From Bacteroidota bacterium (GTDB lineage Bacteria; Bacteroidota; Bacteroidia; 2-12-FULL-35-15): a DNA stretch of 64,000 nt. How positions within the stretch are numbered: the first letter of the stretch is position 1; the number at the start of each line of letters is the position of its first letter. Shown in pieces: positions 52,524 through 60,117 of this stretch. The notes under the pieces were generated by a model, which saw only the letters and a program-made list of their open reading frames with translations, searched no databases and was not told the DNA's origin. The stretch spans positions 1 to 64,000 of the forward strand of contig JAOQAG010000029.1 in assembly GCA_025963715.1 (NCBI GenBank), written 5' to 3'. The position numbers and the translations under genes were made by a program.

Positions 52524-52952
52524 CTAATGTTTACCAGCATTCCAAGCCTCTTCACAGCATTTCATTGAACATTTATTATCTGAACGTTCCCAACCGTTCT
52601 TTGCAATTTCACAGCCGTTTCCAATATGCATATATCCGGCACCTGTATATGTCTTGCTGCACCAAGTACAAATGTGGCGATCACTAATATTTGAATTCTT
52701 GGGGTATTCTTTTGTTGCATATTGTGTAAAAGCGGTCAAGAATAGCAAGCATATAAACCAATTCCTGAATGTGTTTTTAAATGAAAATGCTCCGAATAGT
52801 TCTCTGGAAGCTATCCAAGCAATAAAAGCAGTAAGGCCAATTAGCATTGCTAAGCCACCGAGTCTTTGCCACAGTGCATCGCTTCCTATTGTCAACACGA
52901 GAATAAAACCGATTACAATTAATATTGCCGGAATCCATTTTTTATTTTTCAT
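52524..52952 (-). CDS. Small membrane protein with Cys-rich C-terminus
   Basis: The 142-residue protein has three TM segments (about 6-23, 30-49, 62-80) and a soluble end with ICTWCSKTYTGAGY, NGCEIAKNGW and NKCSMKCCEEAW. The CxxC...C...CxxxCC set could bind zinc. It begins 12 nt after the end of a lipoprotein gene, so it is the downstream gene of a pair. No function is known. Confidence 0.65.
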   Translation of the reverse strand: MKNKKWIPAILIVIGFILVLTIGSDALWQRLGGLAMLIGLTAFIAWIASRELFGAFSFKNTFRNWFICLLFLTAFTQYATKEYPKNSNISDRHICTWCSKTYTGAGYMHIGNGCEIAKNGWERSDNKCSMKCCEEAWNAGKH

Positions 52953-52964
52953 AGTCCGTATAAT

Positions 52965-53735
52965 TTATAGTTTACTTAATTTCTTTTTGCAATCAGATAT
53001 TTTATTTTGAAGCAGGTAGAAATGATATGTATCAAGCAGTAGTTCTTTGTCCAAATCCGTTAGTACATAATTACTTTCTGCGCCAGATCCGCCCATGTAG
53101 CCATAGCTTATTTTTATTTCATCGTTAGGTTGCTTTTCTATCTGTTTGCCGACATCATTAAGAAATTCGTTAAGGTCTGTATCATCCATATCGCTTCTAT
53201 TCGCATCTACACCGGTAGAGAAAATTCCGACAAGTTGCTCAGTTTTAATATCAGTTGGATTCATTCGGATACCGGTTGTATCCATATTCTGTTCAACTAA
53301 GATAGCTTTGGTTGTTTTATCCATGCCAGGTCGATTCAATTCTTGTTTAATGAATGTCGAGTCTCCAATTAATTCATATCGCTTCGTTGTCAAACAGGAT
53401 TTTACGTTTTTCCATTTAGCATCAACACCATTGTCATAATAGATAAAATAACTCATTGGCATGTATGATGGGTTCATCATTACGTGCTTGTGGATTTCTA
53501 TAATTACAGGACCGGCTGTGTCGATATATGAGAAAATTCCTTCTTCTTCCTGTTTGCGGGAGCTAATTGAGCTGTGGTAGTAATAATTTTTGGATAATGT
53601 AAAACCCTTTTTTACATCATTTAGCTGTTGACGAAGTCCGGCTATTTCAGTTTCTACTTTGTTTCGTTCACCATTACAGCTTGTAAAGGCTGTTATCATT
53701 GACATAACAATGATTTGTCCCAATGCTTTTTTCAT
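52965..53735 (-). CDS. Lipoprotein of unknown function
   Basis: ATG at 53735 (MKKALGQIIVMSMITAFTSC) is chosen because it gives a lipoprotein signal with Cys20; the longer frame to 53816 adds a hydrophobic stretch of doubtful use. The 256-residue product has a short coiled coil after the Cys (NKVETEIAGLRQQLNDVKKG, landmark ETEIAGLRQQL) and a beta-rich remainder (GPVIIEIHKHV, IKISYGYMGGSGAE). It is not recognised. Confidence 0.7.
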   Translation of the reverse strand: MKKALGQIIVMSMITAFTSCNGERNKVETEIAGLRQQLNDVKKGFTLSKNYYYHSSISSRKQEEEGIFSYIDTAGPVIIEIHKHVMMNPSYMPMSYFIYYDNGVDAKWKNVKSCLTTKRYELIGDSTFIKQELNRPGMDKTTKAILVEQNMDTTGIRMNPTDIKTEQLVGIFSTGVDANRSDMDDTDLNEFLNDVGKQIEKQPNDEIKISYGYMGGSGAESNYVLTDLDKELLLDTYHFYLLQNKISDCKKKLSKL

Positions 53736-53835
53736 AATTGTTTTGATTTTGTATAACAAATATAAATAAATTCTAATATATAGTGTACTTTTAATAGGAG
53801 TACCATAAAAAATCAATTTTCAGGAGTTTTACTGT

Positions 53836-54099
53836 ATGAAAAAAACAGATAAATCACCTGAATTGGAGCTAATTGCAGCTAGGCTAAAAGAAGTAAGAAA
53901 AGAAAAGGGATTTAAAAACTATGAACACATTGCTTTTGAGTTGGGGATGAGTAGGAGTGCATACTGGCGGCTGGAAAGCGGTGAGAATTTCAATTTAAAA
54001 ACTCTGATAAAGATTTGCAAAGTTCTGGGAATAACTCTTGAAGATTTTTTTACCGGAATAAATGTGCCTATAATAGTTACAAAGAAAAAGAAGAAATAA
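53836..54099 (+). CDS. XRE-family HTH regulator
   Basis: The 87-residue protein is an HTH_3 domain (KEKGFKNYEHIAFELGMSRSAYWRLESGENF, landmarks YEHIAFELGMSRS and WRLESG) with a Lys-rich end. An AGGAG at 53822 lies 10 nt before the ATG, unusual for this genome. It precedes a small gene and a PIN-like gene on the same strand and may repress them. Confidence 0.87.
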   Translation: MKKTDKSPELELIAARLKEVRKEKGFKNYEHIAFELGMSRSAYWRLESGENFNLKTLIKICKVLGITLEDFFTGINVPIIVTKKKKK

Positions 54100-54142
54100 A
54101 ATAAATGCTCTAACAAATAATACCATCTAAATTTATCTAACT

Positions 54143-54391
54143 ATGCACCCAATACAGTATAAAGGCAAGGACTTTAAAAGAATACAAGACAAATTGATTT
54201 CTATTATCTATAAAAAATTAGTATTAAATGGATATGTTAGAAATGTATATTTAGCTGCTAATCCACCTAATTTACCAGCAAGCATAGCATTTGAATTCAC
54301 CGATGAGTCAAAAGAAATTTTAATTGCCAATAAAATTGAAATTCCTAAGAGTTTAACCCCATTTGATATTGAAGAAATAAAGGAAAATTGA
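54143..54391 (+). CDS. Small protein of unknown function, possible antitoxin
   Basis: The 82-residue protein has a Lys-rich helix (KRIQDKLISIIYKKL) and two strands (NVYLAANPP, ASIAFEFTDES). It precedes the PIN-like gene by 4 nt and follows the HTH gene by 43 nt, a layout typical of an antitoxin. No family is recognised. Confidence 0.65.
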   Translation: MHPIQYKGKDFKRIQDKLISIIYKKLVLNGYVRNVYLAANPPNLPASIAFEFTDESKEILIANKIEIPKSLTPFDIEEIKEN

Positions 54392-54395
54392 AATT

Positions 54396-55790
54396 ATGAT
54401 TCGGGTATATTTTGACTGGAATGTTTTTACAGAATTGAAGCAGAAAAAATCTGCTGAAGAACCTTTTGTTGCTATAAATTCTATCATACAAAATAATAAA
54501 AACAAATTATTATTTCCCTATTCTCCTGCACATTTACGTGATTTGCAAAGAGGTTTTAATAAAACGGAAAAAAGCAACGCATATATTTATGATGATTTAC
54601 TTTTTTTGGAAGAGATATCTCAAAACTACTGTTTGTACGTTGATAGCAAAGACAAAAATGTGCGCTATGATATTATAAATGCTACTGAATATTTCGATGT
54701 TATAACTGTAGAAAAGGAAAAGGATTATACGTTCGATGAATTATTTACACTTGATTCAGATAATAGTTTTTTAACGAAATTCAAAACAATATCAACAGGA
54801 ATTGATATAAATAGTATTCCGGACAAATACAATAAAGTAAAAAGTATGTTTGCTAATCTTTCAGAAGAGAATAATATTTATAGCCTGATGAAAGATATAC
54901 ATAATATCACGTCTTCACCTGAGGCAATGGAAAAAGCATATAAGTCTGCGAGAAATTTAGCTATTGAAGGTATGAAGATTAATGGTCAGCAAAAACAGTG
55001 GGAAAGTCCTTTTGATTCTATTGAAAATATCCTGGCCAAAGCCCCTAAAAAGCAAACTTTTCACCAGAAGGTTGAAGAAAGTTTGAAGATTGCCAATAAA
55101 GATAAAGAACTAACAAGATTTGATTATTTTACAAATTATTATATTTCATTGGATACATATGGATATTATGGTGATGATAAGTTTCCAAATCTGATAGATG
55201 ACGCTATACATGCTTTTTATGGTGCTTTTTGTGAATTCTTTGTTACAAAAGATGATAACACATATCATAAAACTAAAGCCGTTTATGAAAAATTAAAAAT
55301 TGGAACCATTGTATGTAAACCCGATGAATTTCCTTTAGAATTTCAAAAAATAAATGCCGATGACAAAAGCATAATAGATAGAATTGTAGAAGTAATTAGC
55401 AACGCACCAATTCTTTTGAATACTGTTGATGATGAACAAAATCCAGTTTCTCTTTATGAAATAAAACAACCGTTAGTCGATTTTTTTGACCGATTACAAA
55501 TATCTAGATATGAAGAATACAACTCATTGTACATGTATAAGAAAATTAGAAATTATTCAGATTTTCTTTTTTGGTCGGAAATCAAATCTGTGGTAGATAA
55601 GATTGTTGCTAATTTTGGAATTGATTATAATTTCAGAAAAGAGTTTGATGATTTTGATAAAGAAGAAATAGTTAAAAACGAATGGAAAGGTAGACTTTGG
55701 ACAGTAAATAATATTGTTATAGTTGTTGGATACGATCCTGATACTTTCGGATTAGCTTTAAAGTTTATGACACCCAAAAATGTCGATTAA
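54396..55790 (+). CDS. Large PIN-like nuclease candidate
   Basis: The 464-residue protein starts MIRVYFDWNVFTELKQ, the first strand and metal Asp (D-x-N) of PIN nucleases. Near the middle come FPNLIDDAIHAFYGAFCEFFVTKDDNTY (landmarks DDAIHAFYGA and FFVTKD), matching the later acidic sites of VapC/PIN proteins. A large helical insertion separates the two halves and a C-terminal half of about 160 residues is unrecognised. An AAGGA lies 12 nt upstream. Probably an RNase, toxin or defence effector. Confidence 0.75.
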   Translation: MIRVYFDWNVFTELKQKKSAEEPFVAINSIIQNNKNKLLFPYSPAHLRDLQRGFNKTEKSNAYIYDDLLFLEEISQNYCLYVDSKDKNVRYDIINATEYFDVITVEKEKDYTFDELFTLDSDNSFLTKFKTISTGIDINSIPDKYNKVKSMFANLSEENNIYSLMKDIHNITSSPEAMEKAYKSARNLAIEGMKINGQQKQWESPFDSIENILAKAPKKQTFHQKVEESLKIANKDKELTRFDYFTNYYISLDTYGYYGDDKFPNLIDDAIHAFYGAFCEFFVTKDDNTYHKTKAVYEKLKIGTIVCKPDEFPLEFQKINADDKSIIDRIVEVISNAPILLNTVDDEQNPVSLYEIKQPLVDFFDRLQISRYEEYNSLYMYKKIRNYSDFLFWSEIKSVVDKIVANFGIDYNFRKEFDDFDKEEIVKNEWKGRLWTVNNIVIVVGYDPDTFGLALKFMTPKNVD

Positions 55791-55805
55791 AGCTTTCATT
55801 CAATA

Positions 55806-55835
55806 ATTAGAGTAATATAAATTAGAGTAATATAA
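55806..55835. repeat. Two 15-bp tandem repeats
   Basis: ATTAGAGTAATATAA occurs twice head to tail in the short gap after the PIN-like gene. A frame without a start codon (about 55845-55947) encodes residues like LGTISAASISDFYTAARL and could be a gene remnant, but this is weak. Confidence 0.55.
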
Positions 55836-55917
55836 ATATATAAAAGAATACAGAGAATCTTATTCATTAGGAACTATCAGTGCGGCATCAATTTCCGACT
55901 TTTATACAGCTGCACGC

Positions 55918-56358
55918 TTAACGGATAGAATGAATAATTTTTATTACTAAACTTTTAATTCCTTCAATATTCCGGCTTACATACAGGCGCTGAAATTCCC
56001 ACTTATGTTCTTCTATTGTATTGTTGAGCTTTTTTAATAATTCGTTGTTAGCATATCCCTGGAAATTTCCCATAAAGCAACTTTCTGAAATTTCGACATT
56101 GTGGTTAAGTCCGAAGCCGAACATATGGCAGCTATTATTTGAGAACCGCAAAAAATAAAAATTTAGCCATCCGTCCCGGCGTTCACCATCCATAAGGTTT
56201 ACAATTTTATTTTGTGGAAAATCAGGGTCTTCTGGCGAATAAGCTGCTAAATTATTTATGATAGCTCTATTAAAAATGCTTTTTTCATGAAGATTAAGAA
56301 TGCTTTGATAAGCATAGACACAACCCGCTTCAAGATTTGGGATTACAAAGGTGTTCAT
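55918..56358 (-). CDS. Hypothetical protein, 146 residues
   Basis: The soluble protein opens MNTFVIPNLEAGCVYAYQ and carries NKIVNLMDGERRDGWLNFYF and CHMFGFGLNHNVEISESCF. It has no signal peptide, no TM segment and no recognised domain. It faces away from the PIN-like gene and is one of two small genes at the right end of the island. Confidence 0.6.
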   Translation of the reverse strand: MNTFVIPNLEAGCVYAYQSILNLHEKSIFNRAIINNLAAYSPEDPDFPQNKIVNLMDGERRDGWLNFYFLRFSNNSCHMFGFGLNHNVEISESCFMGNFQGYANNELLKKLNNTIEEHKWEFQRLYVSRNIEGIKSLVIKIIHSIR

Positions 56359-56542
56359 TTTTATAAATTTTATTAAATGTTATACGAAGATATGCTAGGT
56401 AATAGTACAAGTCAAGAAGTATTAGACCAAAAACGTAAAGACTATCGACAGTAAACGTTAAGTTCTTCGACTAAAGTAAATACCGGTAAAAAAAGCTTGT
56501 CTATGTTGCTTATTATTCTATTTTTAGGTCAAATCCAAGAAA

Positions 56543-56854
56543 ATGAGCTCAGACGAAAAAAATGCAACTGCCCACTACATGACAGGTAAGTGGAATAGTA
56601 AAGGAGATAAAACAGATATCACCGTTGAAATTTCAGCGAAAACAATTATTATTTCCGGAAAAGTCAATGACGAAGCAATTGACGTCACCTTTTCTAATAG
56701 TAATTGGTGGGTAGGTGATTATCTGTTTTTTACTTCAGATCCTAGATTTTACTTGCAATATGCAAATAAAACACATTTAGGGTTTGGTGAATTGGTCGTT
56801 CCTGGCTTAGTTGGTGAGAAAAAGTGGGGATTTAAATTTGATAGGGTTGAATAA
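56543..56854 (+). CDS. Hypothetical small beta-rich protein, 103 residues
   Basis: Alternating strands (DITVEISAKTIIISGKV, YLFFTSDPRFYLQY, GFKFDRVE) suggest a small beta-barrel or sandwich, cytosolic. No family is recognised. It is the last island gene before the right attachment site. Confidence 0.6.
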   Translation: MSSDEKNATAHYMTGKWNSKGDKTDITVEISAKTIIISGKVNDEAIDVTFSNSNWWVGDYLFFTSDPRFYLQYANKTHLGFGELVVPGLVGEKKWGFKFDRVE

Positions 56855-57081
56855 TTAACATATTATCTTCGAAATAGGTAGCCGGATCAGCGAAAGATTA
56901 TTTATAAAGTCAAAAAAACACTTATATTTGCATTCACGTTCATTAAGGATTTTTTAATCCCTATTTAATTGAAATAGGCGGAAATATTGGAGTAAGGTAT
57001 TGGAGTAAGGAAATGTATGAAAATGCACAAAAATGCATAGTATTGCAAATCGTAACTCCTTAACTGTCTGATAATCAGAAT
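56855..57081. other. Right end of the island, no gene
   Basis: It contains two small hairpins (GGATT / AATCC near 56947 and CCTATTT / AAATAGG near 56960) and the arm-type sites. No reading frame is convincing. Confidence 0.6.
56989..57010 (+). promoter_or_regulatory. Putative integrase arm-type sites, right end
   Basis: GGAGTAAGG occurs at 56989-56997 and 57002-57010, 13 bp apart, matching the pair at 31286-31307 in spacing and orientation. The pair ends 71 bp before the core at 57082. Confidence 0.65.
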
Positions 57082-57115
57082 GCGGATGAAGGGTTCGAGT
57101 CCCTTCATCCGCACT
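57082..57115 (+). other. Right attachment site with palindromic core
   Basis: GCGGATGAAGGG (57082-57093) and CCCTTCATCCGC (57101-57112) are perfect inverted repeats around TTCGAGT, the T-loop of tRNA-Leu. The 25 bp 57091-57115 repeat the tRNA 3' end at 31190. The left arm also repeats the tRNA 5' acceptor strand GCGGATG, so the site could fold as an acceptor/T-arm minihelix. Confidence 0.9.
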
Positions 57116-57120
57116 TTATT

Positions 57121-57156
57121 ATAACAGCTCCTGTTTCAGGAGCTGTTATTTTTTTA
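57121..57156 (+). terminator. Terminator just outside the island (original tRNA terminator)
   Basis: ATAACAGCTCCTG (57121-57133) pairs with CAGGAGCTGTTAT (57137-57149) around TTT, then a T-run. Before integration it would have followed tRNA-Leu(UAG). It may also end the minus-strand Fic gene. Confidence 0.85.
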
Positions 57157-57180
57157 TAATATATGTTAGCTTTGAGCTTA

Positions 57181-57777
57181 TTAGCTTTGAGCAAAATCAA
57201 GCAGCGGCTGAATGTTTTCTTTATCTGCTTTACGAAGCGCATTCAAATAGTTATTTCTTTCTTCGCCTTTGTCTGCAAGATCTGCAGCGTTCCATGTAAA
57301 TACACGTTGGTTGAAAATATGATTGATAATAATATCAGCCATCAGCCTGGAGTGCCTTCCATTGCCATTTGCAAAGCAATGAATATTTACAATCCTGTGT
57401 TTGTAACGGATGGCGATCTCTTCGGGATTGTATGTTTTATTGTTGATCCAGAATAAGCAATCATCGTTTAATTGCTTGAGTTGTGGCCCGATTAGCCTGT
57501 AATTTATTCCAAGGTTTTTTTCTGAGAGCCTGAATTTTCCTGCCCATTTCCAGACATCTTTAAACATTTTTTTGTGGAGCTCTTTTGCAAAATTTTCAGA
57601 TAAAATAGTGTCCTGTTTAAATTTTCTGGCAATGGTCCATTCAATTGCATTTTGAATATTTAACTGCTCAAACTCATTCAGCTCCGCATGCGTTGTGATG
57701 GACTTTATTTTTAATTCGTGCCTTTCTTCTTCGCTTAAAGGTGTTTGTCCTTCTGCATATTCCAGTTCTAATCCCAT
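57181..57777 (-). CDS. Mobile mystery protein B (Fic-domain AMP-transferase-like)
   Basis: The 198-residue protein carries the Fic motif HCFANGNGRHSR (HxFxxGNGRxxR) and the family N-terminus LELEYAEGQTPLSEEE. Fic enzymes move AMP or similar groups onto target proteins. It overlaps the HTH protein gene by 10 nt, the standard mystery A/B pair on mobile DNA, likely acting as a toxin-antitoxin-like module. It lies just outside the island's right end. Confidence 0.9.
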   Translation of the reverse strand: MGLELEYAEGQTPLSEEERHELKIKSITTHAELNEFEQLNIQNAIEWTIARKFKQDTILSENFAKELHKKMFKDVWKWAGKFRLSEKNLGINYRLIGPQLKQLNDDCLFWINNKTYNPEEIAIRYKHRIVNIHCFANGNGRHSRLMADIIINHIFNQRVFTWNAADLADKGEERNNYLNALRKADKENIQPLLDFAQS

Positions 57778-58232
57778 AAATACCGGGGTATTTCATCCGT
57801 TAGTTCTTCTGCTTTTTGTTTGATGGCTTTTTTTATTCTCAGTTTTGAATTTTCCTGATCTTCCAGCTTCATGGTGTTGGAGGTCCTGCTCACAATTTCT
57901 TCGGCAATTTCCTGTGCTCTTCTTTCAATCATTTTTTCAATGCTTTCATCTTTAGGAATAAAGCCGTATACTAATTTCATCCCGAGCGCATTTCCTGCTT
58001 GTTTTAAAAGCCCGATGGAGATCCCTCCTTCCGGTTCTCTTTTTTCAAGGCTATAAGCCGCTTGTGTTGAGATTTTCAGTCTTTGTGCCAATTGCCGGAA
58101 CGACATATTCAAACTTGTCCGTAGCATGTGGATCCATCCGTTTTCCGGAACAGTAAAAGCTTCCAGAGGCTTAAAAGCCTCCAATTTCTTATCAGTCTGC
58201 TCGATCAGGAGTTTTTGTTTTGTGTTTTTCAT
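57768..58232 (-). CDS. Mobile mystery protein A (HTH regulator)
   Basis: The 154-residue protein has an HTH_3 domain (about 40-95; MSFRQLAQRLKISTQAAYSLEKRE with landmark RLKISTQAAYSLEKRE) preceded by the WIHMLRTSLN start typical of the family and followed by a long Glu/Lys helix. It precedes and overlaps the Fic gene. It probably represses the pair through AT-rich repeats upstream (58271-58342). Confidence 0.9.
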   Translation of the reverse strand: MKNTKQKLLIEQTDKKLEAFKPLEAFTVPENGWIHMLRTSLNMSFRQLAQRLKISTQAAYSLEKREPEGGISIGLLKQAGNALGMKLVYGFIPKDESIEKMIERRAQEIAEEIVSRTSNTMKLEDQENSKLRIKKAIKQKAEELTDEIPRYLWD

Positions 58233-58270
58233 CGCTTTAAAAGCTTGATTTCCTTATTACAAATATACAC

Positions 58271-58342
58271 ATATATGTTTAAATATTTGTATGTATTTAT
58301 ATATATATGTTTAAACTTAGATGAATAATTAAACATATATAT
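58271..58342. promoter_or_regulatory. AT-rich repeated operator-like sites upstream of mystery protein A
   Basis: ATATATGTTTAAA occurs at 58271-58283 and again at 58303-58315, and its inverse TTAAACATATATAT at 58329-58342. Three sites, one of them inverted, lie in the promoter region of an HTH protein, which suggests autoregulation. Confidence 0.6.
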
Positions 58343-58387
58343 TGAATTATATTTTTTCACATTTTCATCAAAAAAGCCATTTTTTAC

Positions 58388-58395
58388 TATCTTTG
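58388..58395 (+). promoter_or_regulatory. -7 element of tRNA-Leu(CAG)
   Basis: TATCTTTG matches TAnnTTTG exactly and lies 18 nt before the tRNA. The -33 element is weak (TTTTC at about 58364). Confidence 0.6.
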
Positions 58396-58413
58396 CCCCT
58401 CTTTTTAACAGCT

Positions 58414-58495
58414 GCCCACGTGGCGAAATTGGTAAACGTTGCGGTCTCAGAAGCCGTTGTCATTTGACTTAGGAGTTCGAGTCTCCTCGTGGGCA
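58414..58495 (+). tRNA. tRNA-Leu (anticodon CAG)
   Basis: The acceptor GCCCACG (58414-58420) pairs with CGTGGGC (58488-58494). The anticodon loop CTCAGAA gives CAG. The variable arm TGTCATTTGACT is long (class II) and the T-loop is TTCGAGT. CCA is not encoded. Confidence 0.95.
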
Positions 58496-58524
58496 CAGCG
58501 AAAATATCGTTTTGTCGGAATTTT

Positions 58525-58560
58525 AAGCCGCTTTTTGGTCATTCAAAAAGCGGCTTTTTC
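58525..58560 (+). terminator. Terminator behind tRNA-Leu(CAG)
   Basis: AAGCCGCTTTTTG (58525-58537) pairs with CAAAAAGCGGCTT (58544-58556), then TTTC. Confidence 0.88.
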
Positions 58561-58667
58561 GTGTAAAATATCGCCAAAATCCGGCCTTTGAGATTAAAAA
58601 AAGCGTACTTTTGTATCCCTTTAAAAAAACAGAAACAGGTTATTATCAATTAAATAATTTTCAAAAA

Positions 58668-60011
58668 ATGAACATTACACAAGAAAACATTGACGATTTA
58701 AATGCAGTAATTAAAGTAAAAGTTGTTGCCGATGATTATTTGCCAAAAGTGGAAGGTGCTTTAAAAGAATACCAAAAAAAAGCAGCAATTCCGGGATTCC
58801 GTCCGGGGAAAGTGCCTACTGGCGTGATCAAAAAAATGTACGGTAAATCTATACTGGTAGACGAGATCAACAAATTACTGTCGGATTCGTTGTATAAATA
58901 CATCAATGATAATAAAATTGAGATCCTTGGAAATCCTTTGCCGAAGGCTGATAGCGATAACGCAATTGATTGGGATAACCAAAAGGAATTTGAATTTTTG
59001 TATGAAATGGGATTGGCGCCAAAATTTGACCTGGAGCTTTCTGCAAAAGATAAATTCACGTACCAGACAGTGAAAATTGATGAAGACCTGGTAAATAAAT
59101 ATGTGAGCGATATCGCGAAACGCTACGGAAAAGTGGAGCAGGTGGAAGTTGCTACTGAAGGCGATTTGCTGAACGGTGATTTTGTGGAGCTGGATGCAAA
59201 TGGTGAAATTCTGGCAGGTGGGATCTTCAAAACATCATCGGTATTTACCGACCGTTTGAAAGACGAAGCGAAAAAAGCATTTATCGGCTTAAAAGCAGGC
59301 GATAAAACAGTGGTGGATTCACAAAATTTAAGCACAAATCCAACGGATCTGGCGGCAATGCTGGGAATCGACAAGGCTACTGCTGAAACGCTGGCTGTGA
59401 AATTACAATTTACGGTAAAAGGCATCAGCCGTTTGGCGGAATCGGAAATAAATGAGGAATTGTTCGACAAGATCTACGGTCCGGGCGCTGTTACAAGCGT
59501 AGAAGAGTTCAGAGCAAAGATTAACGACGAGCTGAAAAACATGTTTGTGAATGACAGCGAGCGTAAGTTTTACAACGATGTAGTGGAGTATTTGATGAAC
59601 AAAGTAAACTTTAACCTGCCAAGCGAATTTTTGAAACGCTGGATCGTTGCGGTAAACGAAAAACCGGTAACTCCTGAGCAGGTGGAAACTGAATTTGACG
59701 GCTATGCAAAAGGCTTAAAATGGCAGCTGATCGAAAACAAGATCATCAAAGACAATGACATTACGGTAACAAATGAAGAAGTGATCGAGCATACAAAAGA
59801 GCTGATCCTAGAGCAATTCGGACGGATGGGCCAGGCGCCGATGGGTGATGAGGAGTTGAACCAGACTGCTCAGCGTGTATTGTCGAACCAGGAAGAAGCG
59901 AAAAAATTGTATGAAAAATTATACGGTCAGAAAGTAATGACTTTGTTTAAAACCAAATTTTCATTGGAAAACAAGGAAGTGGCGTATGACGAATTTTTTA
60001 AACAAGCTTAA
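58668..60011 (+). CDS. tig: Trigger factor (ribosome-associated chaperone, PPIase fold)
   Basis: ATG at 58668 (MNITQENIDDLNAVIKVKV) is chosen; the longer frame from 58611 adds 19 unlike residues and runs into the promoter (TACTTTTG at 58606). The 447-residue protein has the ribosome-binding signature AAIPGFRPGKVPTGVIKKMYG (landmark GFRPGKVP) in the N-terminal domain, a reduced FKBP-like part and a long helical C-terminal cradle. It shields nascent chains. The order tig-clpP-clpX is conserved in bacteria. Confidence 0.95.
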   Translation: MNITQENIDDLNAVIKVKVVADDYLPKVEGALKEYQKKAAIPGFRPGKVPTGVIKKMYGKSILVDEINKLLSDSLYKYINDNKIEILGNPLPKADSDNAIDWDNQKEFEFLYEMGLAPKFDLELSAKDKFTYQTVKIDEDLVNKYVSDIAKRYGKVEQVEVATEGDLLNGDFVELDANGEILAGGIFKTSSVFTDRLKDEAKKAFIGLKAGDKTVVDSQNLSTNPTDLAAMLGIDKATAETLAVKLQFTVKGISRLAESEINEELFDKIYGPGAVTSVEEFRAKINDELKNMFVNDSERKFYNDVVEYLMNKVNFNLPSEFLKRWIVAVNEKPVTPEQVETEFDGYAKGLKWQLIENKIIKDNDITVTNEEVIEHTKELILEQFGRMGQAPMGDEELNQTAQRVLSNQEEAKKLYEKLYGQKVMTLFKTKFSLENKEVAYDEFFKQA

Positions 60012-60117
60012 TCCGGGTAACGGAATTGTGCCAAATCGGCATTTAATTTTTGAGGTTTAATTATTGATTTGTACTTTCAACTTCAGAAATTATTAACTTT
60101 TTAAAACCAATAAGACT

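Larger units (their letters stand above)
31190..57115. mobile_element. 25.9-kb integrative defence island in tRNA-Leu
   Basis: The 25 bp from 31190 to 31214 (GGGTTCGAGT CCCTTCATCC plus GCACT) are repeated exactly at 57091-57115, and a tyrosine integrase lies just inside the left copy. The interior is more AT-rich than the flanks and carries almost only defence, toxin, regulator and unknown genes. No conjugation, replication or phage structural genes are seen, so it is mobilised by other means or is a satellite-type element. The tRNA stays intact on the left. The island brings its own terminator (31222-31256) to replace the original one now at 57121. Confidence 0.9.

Noticed and set aside
55845-55947. 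Possible gene fragment encoding LGTISAASISDFYTAARL
   Set aside because: There is no start codon or RBS, it spans only about 30 codons and has no recognised homologue, so it is not listed as a pseudogene.
31313-57081. Prophage or conjugative element
   Set aside because: No capsid, tail, lysis, relaxase, coupling-protein or type IV secretion genes are seen; the integrase and Xis-like gene are the only mobility genes.
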